A stretch of 64,000 nucleotides of DNA from Azospirillaceae bacterium (lineage in GTDB: Bacteria > Pseudomonadota > Alphaproteobacteria > Azospirillales > Azospirillaceae): positions 1,674,001 through 1,738,000 of the forward strand of contig JAPWJW010000001.1 of the NCBI GenBank assembly GCA_028283825.1, given 5' to 3'. The translations under genes and the position numbers were made by a program. The notes below the pieces were generated by a model. That model saw only the letters and a list, made by a program, of their open reading frames with translations, had not been told where the DNA came from and ran no database searches. Positions 19,158-27,882 of the stretch are shown piece by piece. Every line of letters begins with the position of its first letter. Position 1 is the stretch's first letter.

Positions 19158-19645
19158 GGGATCCCCATGGGAGTCGGAACGGATATCTGAAGCGACGGTT
19201 CCGCCCCAATACCCGAGTGCTCTCGTGACGGGGGCGCCGCCGTATCGGGGCCGGACTATGGCCCCGCCGCCGCCGGCAAGCAAGATCGGCATGACTGTCG
19301 GCCGGGCAATGCTGCCCCCGCCGCCGATGCCGCCCACCAAGGTCGATGCAGCGCAAGCATGGCACCTGCATTTGGCTCAGGACCACTGGGGCAGCGCAGG
19401 GGTATTTGCTTATGGAAAACGATAAAATGTGACAAATTATTACGATGAATTTGCTGATATTTCTCAGTAATCGTCACATTGTCCCGACACCAAAGACATA
19501 ATGACCTAGCGGCATGGTTTAGTACTTTACTGATACTGGATACGACTTATGCTCGGCTGGTGGGTTCGGCCGTGGGCAGACGGCGCCCGCGGCTTGGCGC
19601 CAACGACTCAAGCGGCGTGGCGGCCGAACAGGATGAGGGGTCCCC
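19158..19645. other. pyrB-hypothetical divergent intergenic region
   Basis: A stretch of 488 bases with no supported gene. It carries the pyrB promoter region and an AT-rich segment at about 19420-19545 that contains a spaced inverted repeat (19426-19480). A leader peptide or attenuator for pyrB was looked for and not found. Confidence 0.6.
19426..19480. promoter_or_regulatory. Spaced inverted repeat AATGTGAC...GTCACATT
   Basis: Perfect 8-bp arms at 19426-19433 and 19473-19480; the similarity extends inward (ATTA / TAAT with a small offset). The interior is AT-rich. The arms resemble CRP-type half sites (TGTGA/TCACA), but the 39-base spacing is too wide for one dimer, so two separate sites or a looping operator are possible. 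Confidence 0.4.
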
Positions 19646-20764
19646 ATGCCACCCACCCACCCGAATACCGGCGCCCCGACGCACCGTCCTCCCCTGGAAC
19701 CGCCGCGCGCCGATGGCGTGTCGCTGAAGCGCGGCGTGGACGATGCCGACGCCTGGTCGGATGAGACCGACGCCCTGCACCTGCTGCCGCTCAACGTCCT
19801 GCCGCTGGCCACCAGCGGGCTGAAGCGGGCGCGGCTGGTGAAGACGGCGCGCCTGGAAACGATGGTGGAGCTGTTCCGCGACGCCCGCGCCGGCGCCGGC
19901 CTGATCCAGATCGAAGGGCTGGGCCGGGAATTCGCGGCCGACAAGGCGCAGTTGGACCAGGACATCGCCCTGCTGCTGCGCCTGGGCCGCGCCGGCTCGT
20001 TCGACGTCTATTCCCTGCGCATCGAGCTGCGCGCCCTGGGCATTCCGGTGGATGAGCACCAGCACCTGGTGCTGTCGCCGGAAAAGCAGGAGGAACTGAC
20101 CTTTTACATGCAGGGCTTCACCCGCCCGCTGCTGCGCCGCGTCTATGGCGAGCAAGCTGGCAAGGTGGAGAACATGGGCGACCTGACCGCCCTGCTGTCC
20201 AACCCGGATCGGGCGGAGACGCTGGCCAATCTGCGCCACATCGCCGGGCGCCTGGGCCTGCAACTGGCGGCCATCCCGGAATTCCTGGCGCAGTACGGCG
20301 ACATCTTCCTGTCGGTCGCCTATTTCCGCAGCTGCCGCGACGGGGCCGACCTGTTGATGACGGAGGTGCGGCGCTGGCTGCTGGACCTCAAGCGGTCCTC
20401 CCTCATCCAAGCCGACAATGCCGCCCAGCGCCTGATCACCATGGTGGGCGCCAGCCTGGACACCATCATGACCCAGCTGGACGGCTGCTTCCGCAGCTTC
20501 GACCGCATGACCAACCAGCTGTGGGACGACATGACGGCCGAGGGTTTCCAGGCCATGCGGCGGGAGATCGAGGCCCACCACACCGGCGTCGGCACCCTGT
20601 GCTGCGGCCTGGCGGTGAAGCTGGGCGGCTGGAAACGCGCCTTCCCCAACGCCGCCAAGGGCGCGCCGGGGCAAAAGCTGGACTGGCTGCGGCAGGAGAT
20701 GGTGCCGGGCCTGGCCGAGCTGGTGGAGGTGGGGATCGGCGCCAACAAGCCCTCCCGGGCTTAA
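19646..20764 (+). CDS. Conserved-looking hypothetical protein
   Basis: I do not recognise this 372-residue protein. It has no signal peptide and no clear membrane segment. Predicted character: a Pro-rich, poorly ordered N-terminus (1-40), then mostly helical sequence with regular Leu/Arg patterns (LETMVELFRDARAGAGLIQI; IALLLRLGRAGSFDVYSLRI), and a C-terminal helical region with a CC pair (GVGTLCCGLAVKLGG). Codon use matches the neighbours and GAGGGG precedes the start, so it is a real gene. Its stop codon is followed at once by repeat copy B. Confidence 0.7.
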   Translation: MPPTHPNTGAPTHRPPLEPPRADGVSLKRGVDDADAWSDETDALHLLPLNVLPLATSGLKRARLVKTARLETMVELFRDARAGAGLIQIEGLGREFAADKAQLDQDIALLLRLGRAGSFDVYSLRIELRALGIPVDEHQHLVLSPEKQEELTFYMQGFTRPLLRRVYGEQAGKVENMGDLTALLSNPDRAETLANLRHIAGRLGLQLAAIPEFLAQYGDIFLSVAYFRSCRDGADLLMTEVRRWLLDLKRSSLIQADNAAQRLITMVGASLDTIMTQLDGCFRSFDRMTNQLWDDMTAEGFQAMRREIEAHHTGVGTLCCGLAVKLGGWKRAFPNAAKGAPGQKLDWLRQEMVPGLAELVEVGIGANKPSRA

Positions 20765-20766
20765 TG

Positions 20767-20898
20767 CCCCCTCAAACGCCGGACGTCGCCGTCCGGCGAC
20801 TTGGCTGATCCTCGGTTTCCAGTCCGCTCACGTTCCCCGGAAACCTCCGGCGACCCCAGTCGGGGCCTACGGAGGCATGGTATGAATTCCATGCCTCC
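20767..20898 (+). repeat. Four-hairpin intergenic repeat, copy B
   Basis: Hairpin 1: GTCGCC-GTCC-GGCGAC at 20785-20800. Hairpin 2: GGTTTCC at 20814-20820 with GGAAACC at 20839-20845. Hairpin 3: CCCC-AGTC-GGGG at 20854-20865. Hairpin 4: GGAGGCATGG at 20871-20880 with CCATGCCTCC at 20889-20898. Stems 1, 3 and 4 differ from the other copies yet remain paired. It lies two bases after the upstream stop and ten before the stop of convergent gor. Confidence 0.87.
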
Positions 20899-20907
20899 GC
20901 CCACGCA

Positions 20908-22272
20908 TCATTCCGGATCGGGTACTTTGGTGCGCAGGGTCACGAACTCTTCCGCCGCCGTCGGGTGCAGGCCGATGGTGCTGTCGAAGATGGCCTTGGT
21001 GGCGCCGGCGTTCATGGCCACGGCCACACCCTGGATCATCTCCGGCGTGTCGTCGCCCACCAGGTGGCAGCCCACCACCCGGTCGCTGGCCCGGTCCACC
21101 ACCAGCTTCATCAGCATGCGCTGGTCACGGCCCGACAGGGTGTGCTTCATCGGCTTGAAGTTGGTGCGGTAGATGTCCACCGCCGGGTAGGCGGCGCGGG
21201 CCTGTGCCTCCGTCATGCCGCAGGTGGCGACGGGGGGGATGGAGAACACCGCCGTCGGAATGTTGTGGTAGTTCACGCCGCGCGGGCGGTTGCCGAACAG
21301 GGTGTCGGCCAGGGCGTGGCCCTCGGCGGTGGCGACGGGGGTCAGGTTCACCCGGTCGGTGACGTCGCCCAGGGCGTAGATGTTGGGCACGGTGGTGCGG
21401 TACTGCTCGTCCACCTTGATGGCGCCGCGCTCGTTCAGTTCGATGCCCACGCGCTCCAGCCCCAGGCCCTGCACGTGCGGGCGGCGGCCGGTGGCGTACA
21501 GCACGGCGTCCAGTTCCAGCACGCTGCCGTCCGACAAGGTGGCGCGCAGGCAGTCGCCGGTCTTGTCCAGCCGCTCGATGGTGCAGTTCAGGCGCAGATC
21601 AACGCCGGTCTTGGCGACCTCGGCACTCAGGAAGTCGCGCACGTCCTCATCGAAGCCGCGCAGCAGCTTGTCGCCGCGATACAGTTGGGTGACCTTGGAG
21701 CCCAGGCCGTTGAAGATGCCGGCGAACTCCGTGGCGATGTAGCCGCCGCCGACGATGGCGACGCGCTTCGGCCGCTCCGCCAGGTGAAAGACCTCGTTGG
21801 AGGTGATGGCGTAGTCGCGCACGCCCGGCTGGTCGGGCAGTTCCGGCCAGCCGCCGGTGGCGATCAGGATGCGCTCCGCCGTCACCCGCTGGCCGCCCAC
21901 GTCCACCGTGTGCTCGTCCACGATAGTGGCACGGCCTTCCAATATAGTGGCGCCGGAATTCTCCAACAAACGGCGATAAATGCCGTTCAAACGCGTGATC
22001 TCCACGTCCTTGTTGGCGATCAGGCGCTGCCATTCATGGTCCTTGGCGGCCACGTCCCAGCCATAGCCGGCGGCGTCCTGAAAGCCGGCGGCGTACTGGG
22101 CGGCGTAGACCAGGAACTTCTTGGGCACGCAGCCGACGTTGACGCAGGTACCGCCCAGGTACCGTTCCTCCGCCACCGCCACCCGGGCGCCGTGGCCCGC
22201 CGCGATTCGGCTGGCCCGCACGCCGCCGGAACCGGCACCGATGGTGAAGAGATCGTAGTCATAGGCGGCCAT
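20908..22272 (-). CDS. gor: Glutathione-disulfide reductase
   Basis: NADPH-dependent flavoenzyme that reduces oxidised glutathione in the cytoplasm. The 454-residue protein has the FAD motif [14 protein letters not shown], the redox-active [13 protein letters not shown], the NADPH-binding [17 protein letters not shown], the second FAD motif IYALGDVTD, and the C-terminal [10 protein letters not shown] with the catalytic His-Glu pair. The start at 22272 ([14 protein letters not shown]) is preceded by AGGAAC; an extra upstream in-frame start adds a non-homologous stretch. The NADPH Arg context ([10 protein letters not shown]) fits glutathione rather than lipoamide reductases. Confidence 0.95.
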   Translation of the reverse strand: MAAYDYDLFTIGAGSGGVRASRIAAGHGARVAVAEERYLGGTCVNVGCVPKKFLVYAAQYAAGFQDAAGYGWDVAAKDHEWQRLIANKDVEITRLNGIYRRLLENSGATILEGRATIVDEHTVDVGGQRVTAERILIATGGWPELPDQPGVRDYAITSNEVFHLAERPKRVAIVGGGYIATEFAGIFNGLGSKVTQLYRGDKLLRGFDEDVRDFLSAEVAKTGVDLRLNCTIERLDKTGDCLRATLSDGSVLELDAVLYATGRRPHVQGLGLERVGIELNERGAIKVDEQYRTTVPNIYALGDVTDRVNLTPVATAEGHALADTLFGNRPRGVNYHNIPTAVFSIPPVATCGMTEAQARAAYPAVDIYRTNFKPMKHTLSGRDQRMLMKLVVDRASDRVVGCHLVGDDTPEMIQGVAVAMNAGATKAIFDSTIGLHPTAAEEFVTLRTKVPDPE

Positions 22273-22334
22273 GGCCGGGGTTCCTGTTGGTTGGGCGTGG
22301 AAATGGTGCGACAGGCTTGCCAAATGTCGGGATG

Positions 22335-23156
22335 TTACCCCTTTGGCGCAAGGGCGGTCTGGAAGCCATAATCCGCCAGCATGGCTTGCGCCGCCGGGCT
22401 CAGCAGGAACTGGGCCAGGCGGTCCGCCGCCGCCTGCCGCCCGGCGTTGTGGGAGGTGGTCATGACCGCCATGCCGTAATCGGCCCGGATGGCCAGCTTG
22501 CCCGGGATTTCAACCTTGGTGACGCTGGTGTCGGGCGTCGTGCTGCCGGAGCTGCAATAGCCGATCATGGTGTCCACGCCGTACTGGGCCAGCTTTTCCG
22601 CCGCCGTGGCGTCGGCCTTGGGCTTCGGCCCGGCACCCCCGGCCACCTGCCGCGCCTTGGCCCTCAGGACGGCGGTGGCGCCGGGCTGGACGGCGTCCGC
22701 CTTGTCGAAGAATGCATAGGCGTAGTCGCCGCCGGGATCGGCCTTGGGCGTGGAGGTGCCGATGCGCACCTTGGGGTCCAGCAGGCGAACCAGCAGGTTG
22801 TCGGCGGTCAGGCCCACCGCCGGCAGGGCCGCGACGCATAGGTTGTTGCGCGCGAACACCACCGTGGGCTCCGCCTTGCCTTCACTGGCCAGGGTCTGGG
22901 GATGGCCCATGTTGGCGGAGATGAAGACGTCGACCTTCTCGCCATTCTCGATGCGGGCCAGCATCACGCCGGCGGGGCCGGTCTCAAGGTCCACCTCCTG
23001 CCCCGTCTCCGCCTGGTAGCGTTTCAGCATGGCCTTCAACACACCGCCGGCGCTGCCCGCCGAATACACCGTCAGCGAGGGCTGAAGGTCGTTCGCCAGG
23101 GCGGGCGTCGCGGTCAGAAGGGCCAAGGCCGCCAGCATCGTTTTCTTCAGGGTCAT
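22335..23156 (-). CDS. Orphan ModA-like periplasmic binding protein
   Basis: Periplasmic solute-binding protein of the molybdate-binding type. The 273-residue protein has a signal peptide ([21 protein letters not shown]) and the ModA-like opening [44 protein letters not shown] and a C-terminal [13 protein letters not shown]. No modB/modC permease or ATPase gene is adjacent, so it may serve a distant transporter or bind a different oxyanion or small solute. The insertion around [15 protein letters not shown] is longer than in classical ModA. Confidence 0.78.
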   Translation of the reverse strand: MTLKKTMLAALALLTATPALANDLQPSLTVYSAGSAGGVLKAMLKRYQAETGQEVDLETGPAGVMLARIENGEKVDVFISANMGHPQTLASEGKAEPTVVFARNNLCVAALPAVGLTADNLLVRLLDPKVRIGTSTPKADPGGDYAYAFFDKADAVQPGATAVLRAKARQVAGGAGPKPKADATAAEKLAQYGVDTMIGYCSSGSTTPDTSVTKVEIPGKLAIRADYGMAVMTTSHNAGRQAAADRLAQFLLSPAAQAMLADYGFQTALAPKG

Positions 23157-23375
23157 CTCATTCCGCCCTCAAACCATCGTCCGCGCCGTTATAGCCCCTT
23201 GGGTCCCATGGGGCGACGCCCGATCAAGTCGCACCCGGACAATATTCGGCGGCAACGAATTTGGATGAGGAAACCGGCCGCTATGCTACCGTCGGCTGCC
23301 GCCGGCACGGGGATGCCGGCCGACACTGAAAAATAGCAATGGGGACAGGGGAATGACGGACACGGTCCGGCGGTG

Positions 23376-24473
23376 ATGAAGGGGGCCCTGGCGGCCCTGG
23401 CGCTGACGACGGCCACCATGGCCACCGGTGCGGCCTGGGCCGATATCAAGGTGGGCCTGGCCGGCCCCCTGACGGGGCCCAACGCCGTGGTGGGCGAGCA
23501 GATGCGCCGGGGCACCGAACAGGCCATCGCCGACATCAACGCCAAGGGTGGCGTGCTGGGTGAGAAGCTGGTGCTGTCCAAGGGCGACGACGCCAGCAAC
23601 CCCAGCCAGGGCGTGGCCGTCGCCAACAAGCTGGTGACCGAGGGCGTGGTGGCGGTGTTCGGCCACTACAACTCCGCCGTCTCCATCGCCGCCGCCAAGG
23701 TCTATGCCGAGGAAGGCGTCATCCAGATCTCCCCCAACTCCACCAACCCGCGCCTGACGGAGATGGGCTACACGACGACATTCCGCACCTGCGGCCGCGA
23801 CGACCAGCAGGGCCAGGTGGCGGCGGCCTACATCGCGCGTGTCTTCCCCAACGCCCGCATCGCCATCGTCCAGGACCAGACCACCTACGGCAAGGGCCTG
23901 GCCGACGCCACCCGCGACGCCCTGAACAAGCTGGGCAAGAAGGAAATACTGTATGAGGCGGTGACCGTGGGCGACCGCGACATGTCCGCCATCATCACCC
24001 GCATGAAGGACGCGCAGATCGACCTGGTGTTCTTCGGCGGCGTGCATACCGAGGGCGGGCTGCTGGTGCGCCAGATGGCGGACAAGGGCCTGAAGGCCCA
24101 GTTCGTCGGCGGCGACGGCATCATCTCCAACGAGTTCTGGGGCATCACCGGACCCAGCGGCAACGGCGTGCTGAACACCTTCGGCCCCGACTACCGCCTG
24201 CGCCCGCAGGCCGCCGACGTGGTGAAGAAGTTCCGCGACGGCGGGTACGAGCCCGAGGCCTACACGCTTTATTCCTACGCCGCCGTCCAGGCCTGGGCCC
24301 AGGCCGCGACCGAGGCCAAGACCACGTCGCCCGACAAGGTGGCGGCCGTCCTGCACAAATCCACCTTCCAGACTGTGATCGGCCCCCTGGCCTTCGATGC
24401 AAAAGGAGATCGCACCACTGCCGATTACACAGTTTACCAGTGGCGCGACGGGTCTTATACCGAGGTCAAATAG
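23376..24473 (+). CDS. LivJ-like branched-chain amino-acid binding protein 1
   Basis: Periplasmic component of a branched-chain amino-acid (HAAT-type) ABC importer. The 365-residue protein has a signal peptide (ALAALALTTATMATGAAWA), the opening DIKVGLAGPLTGPNAVVGEQ, a repeated-lobe Leu/Ile/Val-binding fold, and the stretch FRTCGRDDQQGQVAA. The start at 23376 or the GTG one codon earlier cannot be separated. No permease or ATPase genes are next to it. A close paralogue follows 39 bases downstream. Confidence 0.88.
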   Translation: MKGALAALALTTATMATGAAWADIKVGLAGPLTGPNAVVGEQMRRGTEQAIADINAKGGVLGEKLVLSKGDDASNPSQGVAVANKLVTEGVVAVFGHYNSAVSIAAAKVYAEEGVIQISPNSTNPRLTEMGYTTTFRTCGRDDQQGQVAAAYIARVFPNARIAIVQDQTTYGKGLADATRDALNKLGKKEILYEAVTVGDRDMSAIITRMKDAQIDLVFFGGVHTEGGLLVRQMADKGLKAQFVGGDGIISNEFWGITGPSGNGVLNTFGPDYRLRPQAADVVKKFRDGGYEPEAYTLYSYAAVQAWAQAATEAKTTSPDKVAAVLHKSTFQTVIGPLAFDAKGDRTTADYTVYQWRDGSYTEVK

Positions 24474-24512
24474 TGTGAATTAGACACACGTCGTTTCAGG
24501 AACCACAGTTCG

Positions 24513-25625
24513 ATGCGCGTATCATCCCTCGCCCGTGCCGCCCTTCTCACCTTGCCCTTGCTGTCGATCAGCCTGCCAGCACTGGCGGACATCAAGATCG
24601 GCGTGGGGGTGCCCTTGAGCGGGCGGCTGGCGGCGGTGGGCACGCAGCTGCGCCGGGGTGCGGACCAGGCCGTCCACGACATCAACGCCAAGGGCGGCGT
24701 CCTGGGGCAGAAGCTGGTGGTGGACGCGGTGGATGATGGCGGTGAACCCACCCAGGCCGTCGCCGCCGCCAACCGCCTGGTGACGGACAAGGTCGCCATG
24801 GTCATGGGCCACATGACCACCGGCACCACCATGCCGGCAGCCCAGGTCTATGCCGATGAAGGCATGATCGTCATCACCCCCAGTTCCACCAGCCCGGAAC
24901 TGACCGCCCAGGGCTGGGACACGCTGTTCCGCACCTGCGGCCGCGACGACCAGCAGGGCCTGGTGATCGGCACGTACCTGGCCAACCACTACAAGACCGG
25001 CAAGATCGCCGTGGTTGATGACCAGACCACCTATGGCAAGGGCCTGGCCGACGCCGTGCGCGCCACCCTGAAGGCGCGCGGCGTGCCGGTGGCGCTGAAC
25101 GGCGTACTGACGGCGGGTGAGAAGGACTTCAGCAGCATGGTCACCCGCCTGAAGTCGGCGGACGTGGACGCCGTGTTCTACGGCGGCCTGTACCCGGAGG
25201 CGGGATTGCTGGTGCGCCAGTCACGCACCGCCGGGCTGAAGGCCGCCTTCCTGGCCGGCGACACGCTGGCGAGCGATGAGTTCTGGACCACCGCCGGCAC
25301 CATGGGCGAAGGCGTCATGATGGCCTACAACGCCGACGTCCGGCAGAGCCCCGCCGCCAAGGAGGCGCTGGAAGGCTTCCGCAAGAACGGCGGCGAGCCC
25401 AATATCTTCTCCCTCTACGCCTATGCCGCCGTGCAGGTCTGGGCGGAGGCCGCCGCCAAGGCCGGCAGCACCGATCCCAGGAAGGTGGCGGCCGTCCTGC
25501 ACAGCGGCCAGGAATTCCCCACCGCCGTCGGCACCGTCTCCTACGACGCCAAGGGCGACCGCAAGCAGAACGACTACGTCATCTACAGCTGGCACGACGG
25601 CGCCTACGCGCCGCTGGCGAAGTAG
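24513..25625 (+). CDS. LivJ-like branched-chain amino-acid binding protein 2
   Basis: Paralogue of the preceding gene: 370 residues with signal peptide (LARAALLTLPLLSISLPALA), DIKIGVGVPLSGRLAAVGTQ, and the same FRTCGRDDQQG and DDQTTYGKGLADA segments. The tandem pair arose by duplication and then diverged, especially in the signal peptide and the ligand-cleft region after the GG/GGLYPEAGLLVRQ segment. It may widen substrate range for one transporter encoded elsewhere. A strong terminator follows 20 bases after the stop. Confidence 0.88.
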   Translation: MRVSSLARAALLTLPLLSISLPALADIKIGVGVPLSGRLAAVGTQLRRGADQAVHDINAKGGVLGQKLVVDAVDDGGEPTQAVAAANRLVTDKVAMVMGHMTTGTTMPAAQVYADEGMIVITPSSTSPELTAQGWDTLFRTCGRDDQQGLVIGTYLANHYKTGKIAVVDDQTTYGKGLADAVRATLKARGVPVALNGVLTAGEKDFSSMVTRLKSADVDAVFYGGLYPEAGLLVRQSRTAGLKAAFLAGDTLASDEFWTTAGTMGEGVMMAYNADVRQSPAAKEALEGFRKNGGEPNIFSLYAYAAVQVWAEAAAKAGSTDPRKVAAVLHSGQEFPTAVGTVSYDAKGDRKQNDYVIYSWHDGAYAPLAK

Positions 25626-25644
25626 TAGGGAAACACCCCCGAAG

Positions 25645-25677
25645 AAAGGCCGCTACCGGCTGGTGGCGGCCTTTTTT
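25645..25677 (+). terminator. Rho-independent terminator
   Basis: AAAGGCCGC (25645-25653) and GCGGCC (25666-25671) form a GC stem around a 12-base loop, directly followed by six T (25672-25677). It ends the tandem binding-protein transcription unit. Confidence 0.85.
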
Positions 25678-25678
25678 A

Positions 25679-25714
25679 GAGCAAGATGCGATCAGGCATG
25701 ATCGCATCTTGCTC
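25679..25714. repeat. Perfect 16-bp inverted repeat
   Basis: Arms GAGCAAGATGCGATCA (25679-25694) and its exact complement (25699-25714) flank the loop GGCA. It starts two bases after the T tract of the preceding terminator. Length and perfection exceed a normal terminator; it looks like a palindromic intergenic element. Confidence 0.75.
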
Positions 25715-25729
25715 GTAAGCTGTTCATGA

Positions 25730-25780
25730 TAGAGCGGATTTACACGATCAGGTGATTCCATCTGATCGCGTTCCGCTCTA
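25730..25780. repeat. Second palindromic element with nested arms
   Basis: Outer arms TAGAGCGGA (25730-25738) and TCCGCTCTA (25772-25780); inner arms CGATCAG (25745-25751) and CTGATCG (25762-25768). It shares the GATCAGG core with the inverted repeat 15 bases upstream. The senC stop codon (25778-25780) lies in the outer right arm, so the element supplies the end of that gene. This layout resembles dispersed palindromic elements of alphaproteobacteria. Confidence 0.65.
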
Positions 25781-26437
25781 ATTGGCCGCCACCGGCAAGC
25801 CCAACGCATGCCGCACCTTGCCTTCCGCGATAGCGGGCGGGTCGAAGGGGTTGATGGCGCTGCGCAAATGGCCGTCGGGGTCCATCAGGAAGATGGCGGC
25901 GTTGTGCTCCATGGCGTAGTCGGTGGCCGTGCTGGCGGCCGGCAGGGGCGCGCCGTCGGCCGTGACCTTGCGGTATTCCACCTTGTAGCTGGCGGTCGCG
26001 CGGGCGATCTGCGCCGGCGTGCCGGTCAGTGCCGCGATGCGCGGGTTGAAGTTGGCGATGTAGTCCTTCAGCACCGCCACCGTGTCGCGCGCCGGATCCA
26101 CGCTGATGAACAGGCCCTGCACCCGCCCTGCGTCGGGGCCCAGGTCATCCAGCACGGCGCTCATCGACGCCAGGCCGGTGGGGCAGACGTCGGGGCAGTT
26201 GGTATAGCCGAACAGCACCATCAGGGTCTTGCCGGCGTAGGTGCGGTCGGTGACTGGCTTGCCGTCCTGGTCCACCAGGTCGAAGGGGCCGCCGATGTCA
26301 GCCACGGTGGGCAACCCGGCCCTGGGAGTGGTCCCTGGTCGGCCGGCAATGCCCCAGACGCCGACCGCCACAGCTGCCAGCACCAAGACGGGGCCCGCCC
26401 AACGAAAGGCGGAGCGGCGGGCGGATGGGCGGGGCAT
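25778..26437 (-). CDS. SCO1/SenC family copper chaperone
   Basis: Membrane-anchored thioredoxin-like protein that helps assemble the CuA centre of cytochrome c oxidase. The 219-residue protein has one N-terminal membrane segment (AGPVLVLAAVAVGVWGIAG), then a SCO domain with the copper-binding YTNCPDVCPTG (CxxxC) and the distal His in YAMEHNAAIFLMD. The start at 26437 (MPRPSARRSAF) is the ATG that places the membrane segment near the N-terminus. No oxidase genes are adjacent. Confidence 0.9.
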   Translation of the reverse strand: MPRPSARRSAFRWAGPVLVLAAVAVGVWGIAGRPGTTPRAGLPTVADIGGPFDLVDQDGKPVTDRTYAGKTLMVLFGYTNCPDVCPTGLASMSAVLDDLGPDAGRVQGLFISVDPARDTVAVLKDYIANFNPRIAALTGTPAQIARATASYKVEYRKVTADGAPLPAASTATDYAMEHNAAIFLMDPDGHLRSAINPFDPPAIAEGKVRHALGLPVAAN

Positions 26438-26589
26438 GGCGGATCCCAAGGCAACCGGCAGAAGCGGCCATTTGGAACCCCGGCGCACATCGGGTCAAGG
26501 CGCCATGCGCCCCCAGGGCCTTGCCCAGCCGGCGGCCACGCGCTAACTACAGCGGAAATCAGGCCGCCCGACATTCAAGGATCACACGC

Positions 26590-27045
26590 ATGAAAGACCA
26601 CCTTCCCCCCTCCGACCTGTTGCGCGAACTGGCCGAGGAGGATGAGGAGATGGAGGCGGCCGATCCCCGCTTGGCGGATGTCATCGCCCTGTGCGCCGAC
26701 CGCGATGAAGCCAACCGGGACTGGGCCGTCTACCTGCTGGCGCAATCGGATGCCGACACCCCGGCGGTACGCGCCGCCCTGCTGGCCGCCACCAAGGACG
26801 AGGATGGCTCGGTCCGGGCCGAGGCCCTGGTCGGCCTGGCGCAGCGGGCACCGGATGAGGCCCGCCCGCTGGTCATCCGGGAACTGAACGGCGACGACGC
26901 CTACGCGCCCCTGTTCGAGGCGGCGGCGCTGTGTGGCCATCCCGACCTGGTAAAGCCGCTGAAGACCTGGGCGAAGACCGGCGACAAGGAACTGGACGCC
27001 CTGGTGAAAGAGGCGCTGACCGCCTGCATCGCCAACGACGCCTGA
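26590..27045 (+). CDS. Small HEAT-repeat-like protein
   Basis: A 151-residue acidic cytoplasmic protein made of short helical repeats. Segments such as RDEANRDWAVYLLAQSDADT, VRAALLAATKDEDGSVRAEA and DYAPLF-like helices follow the HEAT / PBS-lyase repeat pattern. Such proteins are usually protein-binding scaffolds; no partner is evident here. The start at 26590 follows AAGGATC and gives MKDHLPPSDLLRELAEEDEE. Upstream in-frame sequence lies in the SenC gene's 5' region and is rejected. Confidence 0.72.
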   Translation: MKDHLPPSDLLRELAEEDEEMEAADPRLADVIALCADRDEANRDWAVYLLAQSDADTPAVRAALLAATKDEDGSVRAEALVGLAQRAPDEARPLVIRELNGDDAYAPLFEAAALCGHPDLVKPLKTWAKTGDKELDALVKEALTACIANDA

Positions 27046-27059
27046 TGTTTTATATGCGC

Positions 27060-27087
27060 GGCATTTGAGCGTGACCGCTCAAATGCC
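27060..27087 (+). terminator. Hairpin after the HEAT gene
   Basis: Perfect 12-bp arms (27060-27071 and 27076-27087, GGCATTTGAGCG and its complement) with loop TGAC. It lies 14 bases after the stop and immediately before repeat copy C. No T tract. Confidence 0.55.
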
Positions 27088-27089
27088 GG

Positions 27090-27220
27090 CCCTCAATCGC
27101 CCGGGTGCCAGCATCCGCTGACTTGGCTGATCCTCGCGTTTCAGTCCGCTGACGCTCCCCAAAACGCTCCGGCGGCTGCAGTCGCAGCCTACAGCGGCAC
27201 GAATCAAAATTTCGTGCCGC
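27090..27220 (+). repeat. Four-hairpin intergenic repeat, copy C
   Basis: Hairpin 1: GCCAGC-ATCC-GCTGAC at 27107-27122 (one mismatch). Hairpin 2: GCGTTT at 27136-27141 with AAACGC at 27162-27167. Hairpin 3: GGCTGC-AGTC-GCAGCC at 27174-27189. Hairpin 4: GCGGCACGAA at 27194-27203 with TTCGTGCCGC at 27211-27220. Stems 2 and 3 show paired base changes against copies A and D. It ends six bases before the scpB stop. Confidence 0.87.
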
Positions 27221-27225
27221 CGATG

Positions 27226-27882
27226 TTACTCATCGACGCTGTCCTCCACCGCGCGCGGCAGGGCGGCATCGTCGCCGCGCGAGAACAGGGTGGTGACGGC
27301 GGGGCGGGCGTCCAGCAATCCTGCGGCGCGCAGGTCATCCACGCCCGGCAGGTCGCGCAACGATTCCAAACCGAAATGATCCAGGAAAGCCGGGGTGGTC
27401 AGCCAGGTCAGCGGCCGGCCCGGCGTCTCCCGCCGGCGGCCCGGCTTGATCCAGCCGGCTTCCATCAGGATGTCCAGCGTGCCCTTGCTGGTGGCGACAC
27501 CACGGATGCTTTCGATCTCCGCCCGGGTCACCGGCTGGTGATAGGCGATGATGGACAGCGTCTCCACCGCCGCGCGCGACAGACGGGACGACACCTCCGT
27601 CTCCCGCTGCAACAGGGGCGCCAGGTCGGCCGCGGTGCGGAAGGCCCAGCGGCCGGAGGCCGCCACCAGGTGCACGCCGCGCGGGCTGTAGTGCGCCTGC
27701 AATTCCGCCAGCAGGCCTCGCACGTCGGCCCCGGTCCCCAGGCGGGCCTGCAATGCCGCCTCCTCCACCGGCTCGGCCGAGGCGAACAGCACGGCCTCCA
27801 CCAGGCGCAGCTGTTCGGCGTGGCGGTCGAAGCCCTCCAGTTCCGGCTGCAGCATTTCCGGGGACAGGGTCTCGGTACTCAT
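27226..27882 (-). CDS. scpB: Segregation and condensation protein B
   Basis: Winged-helix kleisin-interacting subunit of the SMC-ScpAB condensin complex, needed for chromosome compaction and segregation. The 218-residue protein has the typical opening LRLVEAVLFASAEPVEEAAL, the core LSRAAVETLSIIAYHQPVTRAEIE and RGVATSKGTLDILMEAGWI. It overlaps scpA by four bases (ATGA). In many alphaproteobacteria tatABC follows; here the gene is followed by repeat copy C and an unrelated convergent gene. Confidence 0.95.
   Translation of the reverse strand: MSTETLSPEMLQPELEGFDRHAEQLRLVEAVLFASAEPVEEAALQARLGTGADVRGLLAELQAHYSPRGVHLVAASGRWAFRTAADLAPLLQRETEVSSRLSRAAVETLSIIAYHQPVTRAEIESIRGVATSKGTLDILMEAGWIKPGRRRETPGRPLTWLTTPAFLDHFGLESLRDLPGVDDLRAAGLLDARPAVTTLFSRGDDAALPRAVEDSVDE

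Noticed and set aside
22335-25625. A complete ABC transporter cluster
   Set aside because: Three binding proteins are present, but no permease or ATPase gene was found, so no transporter is claimed.
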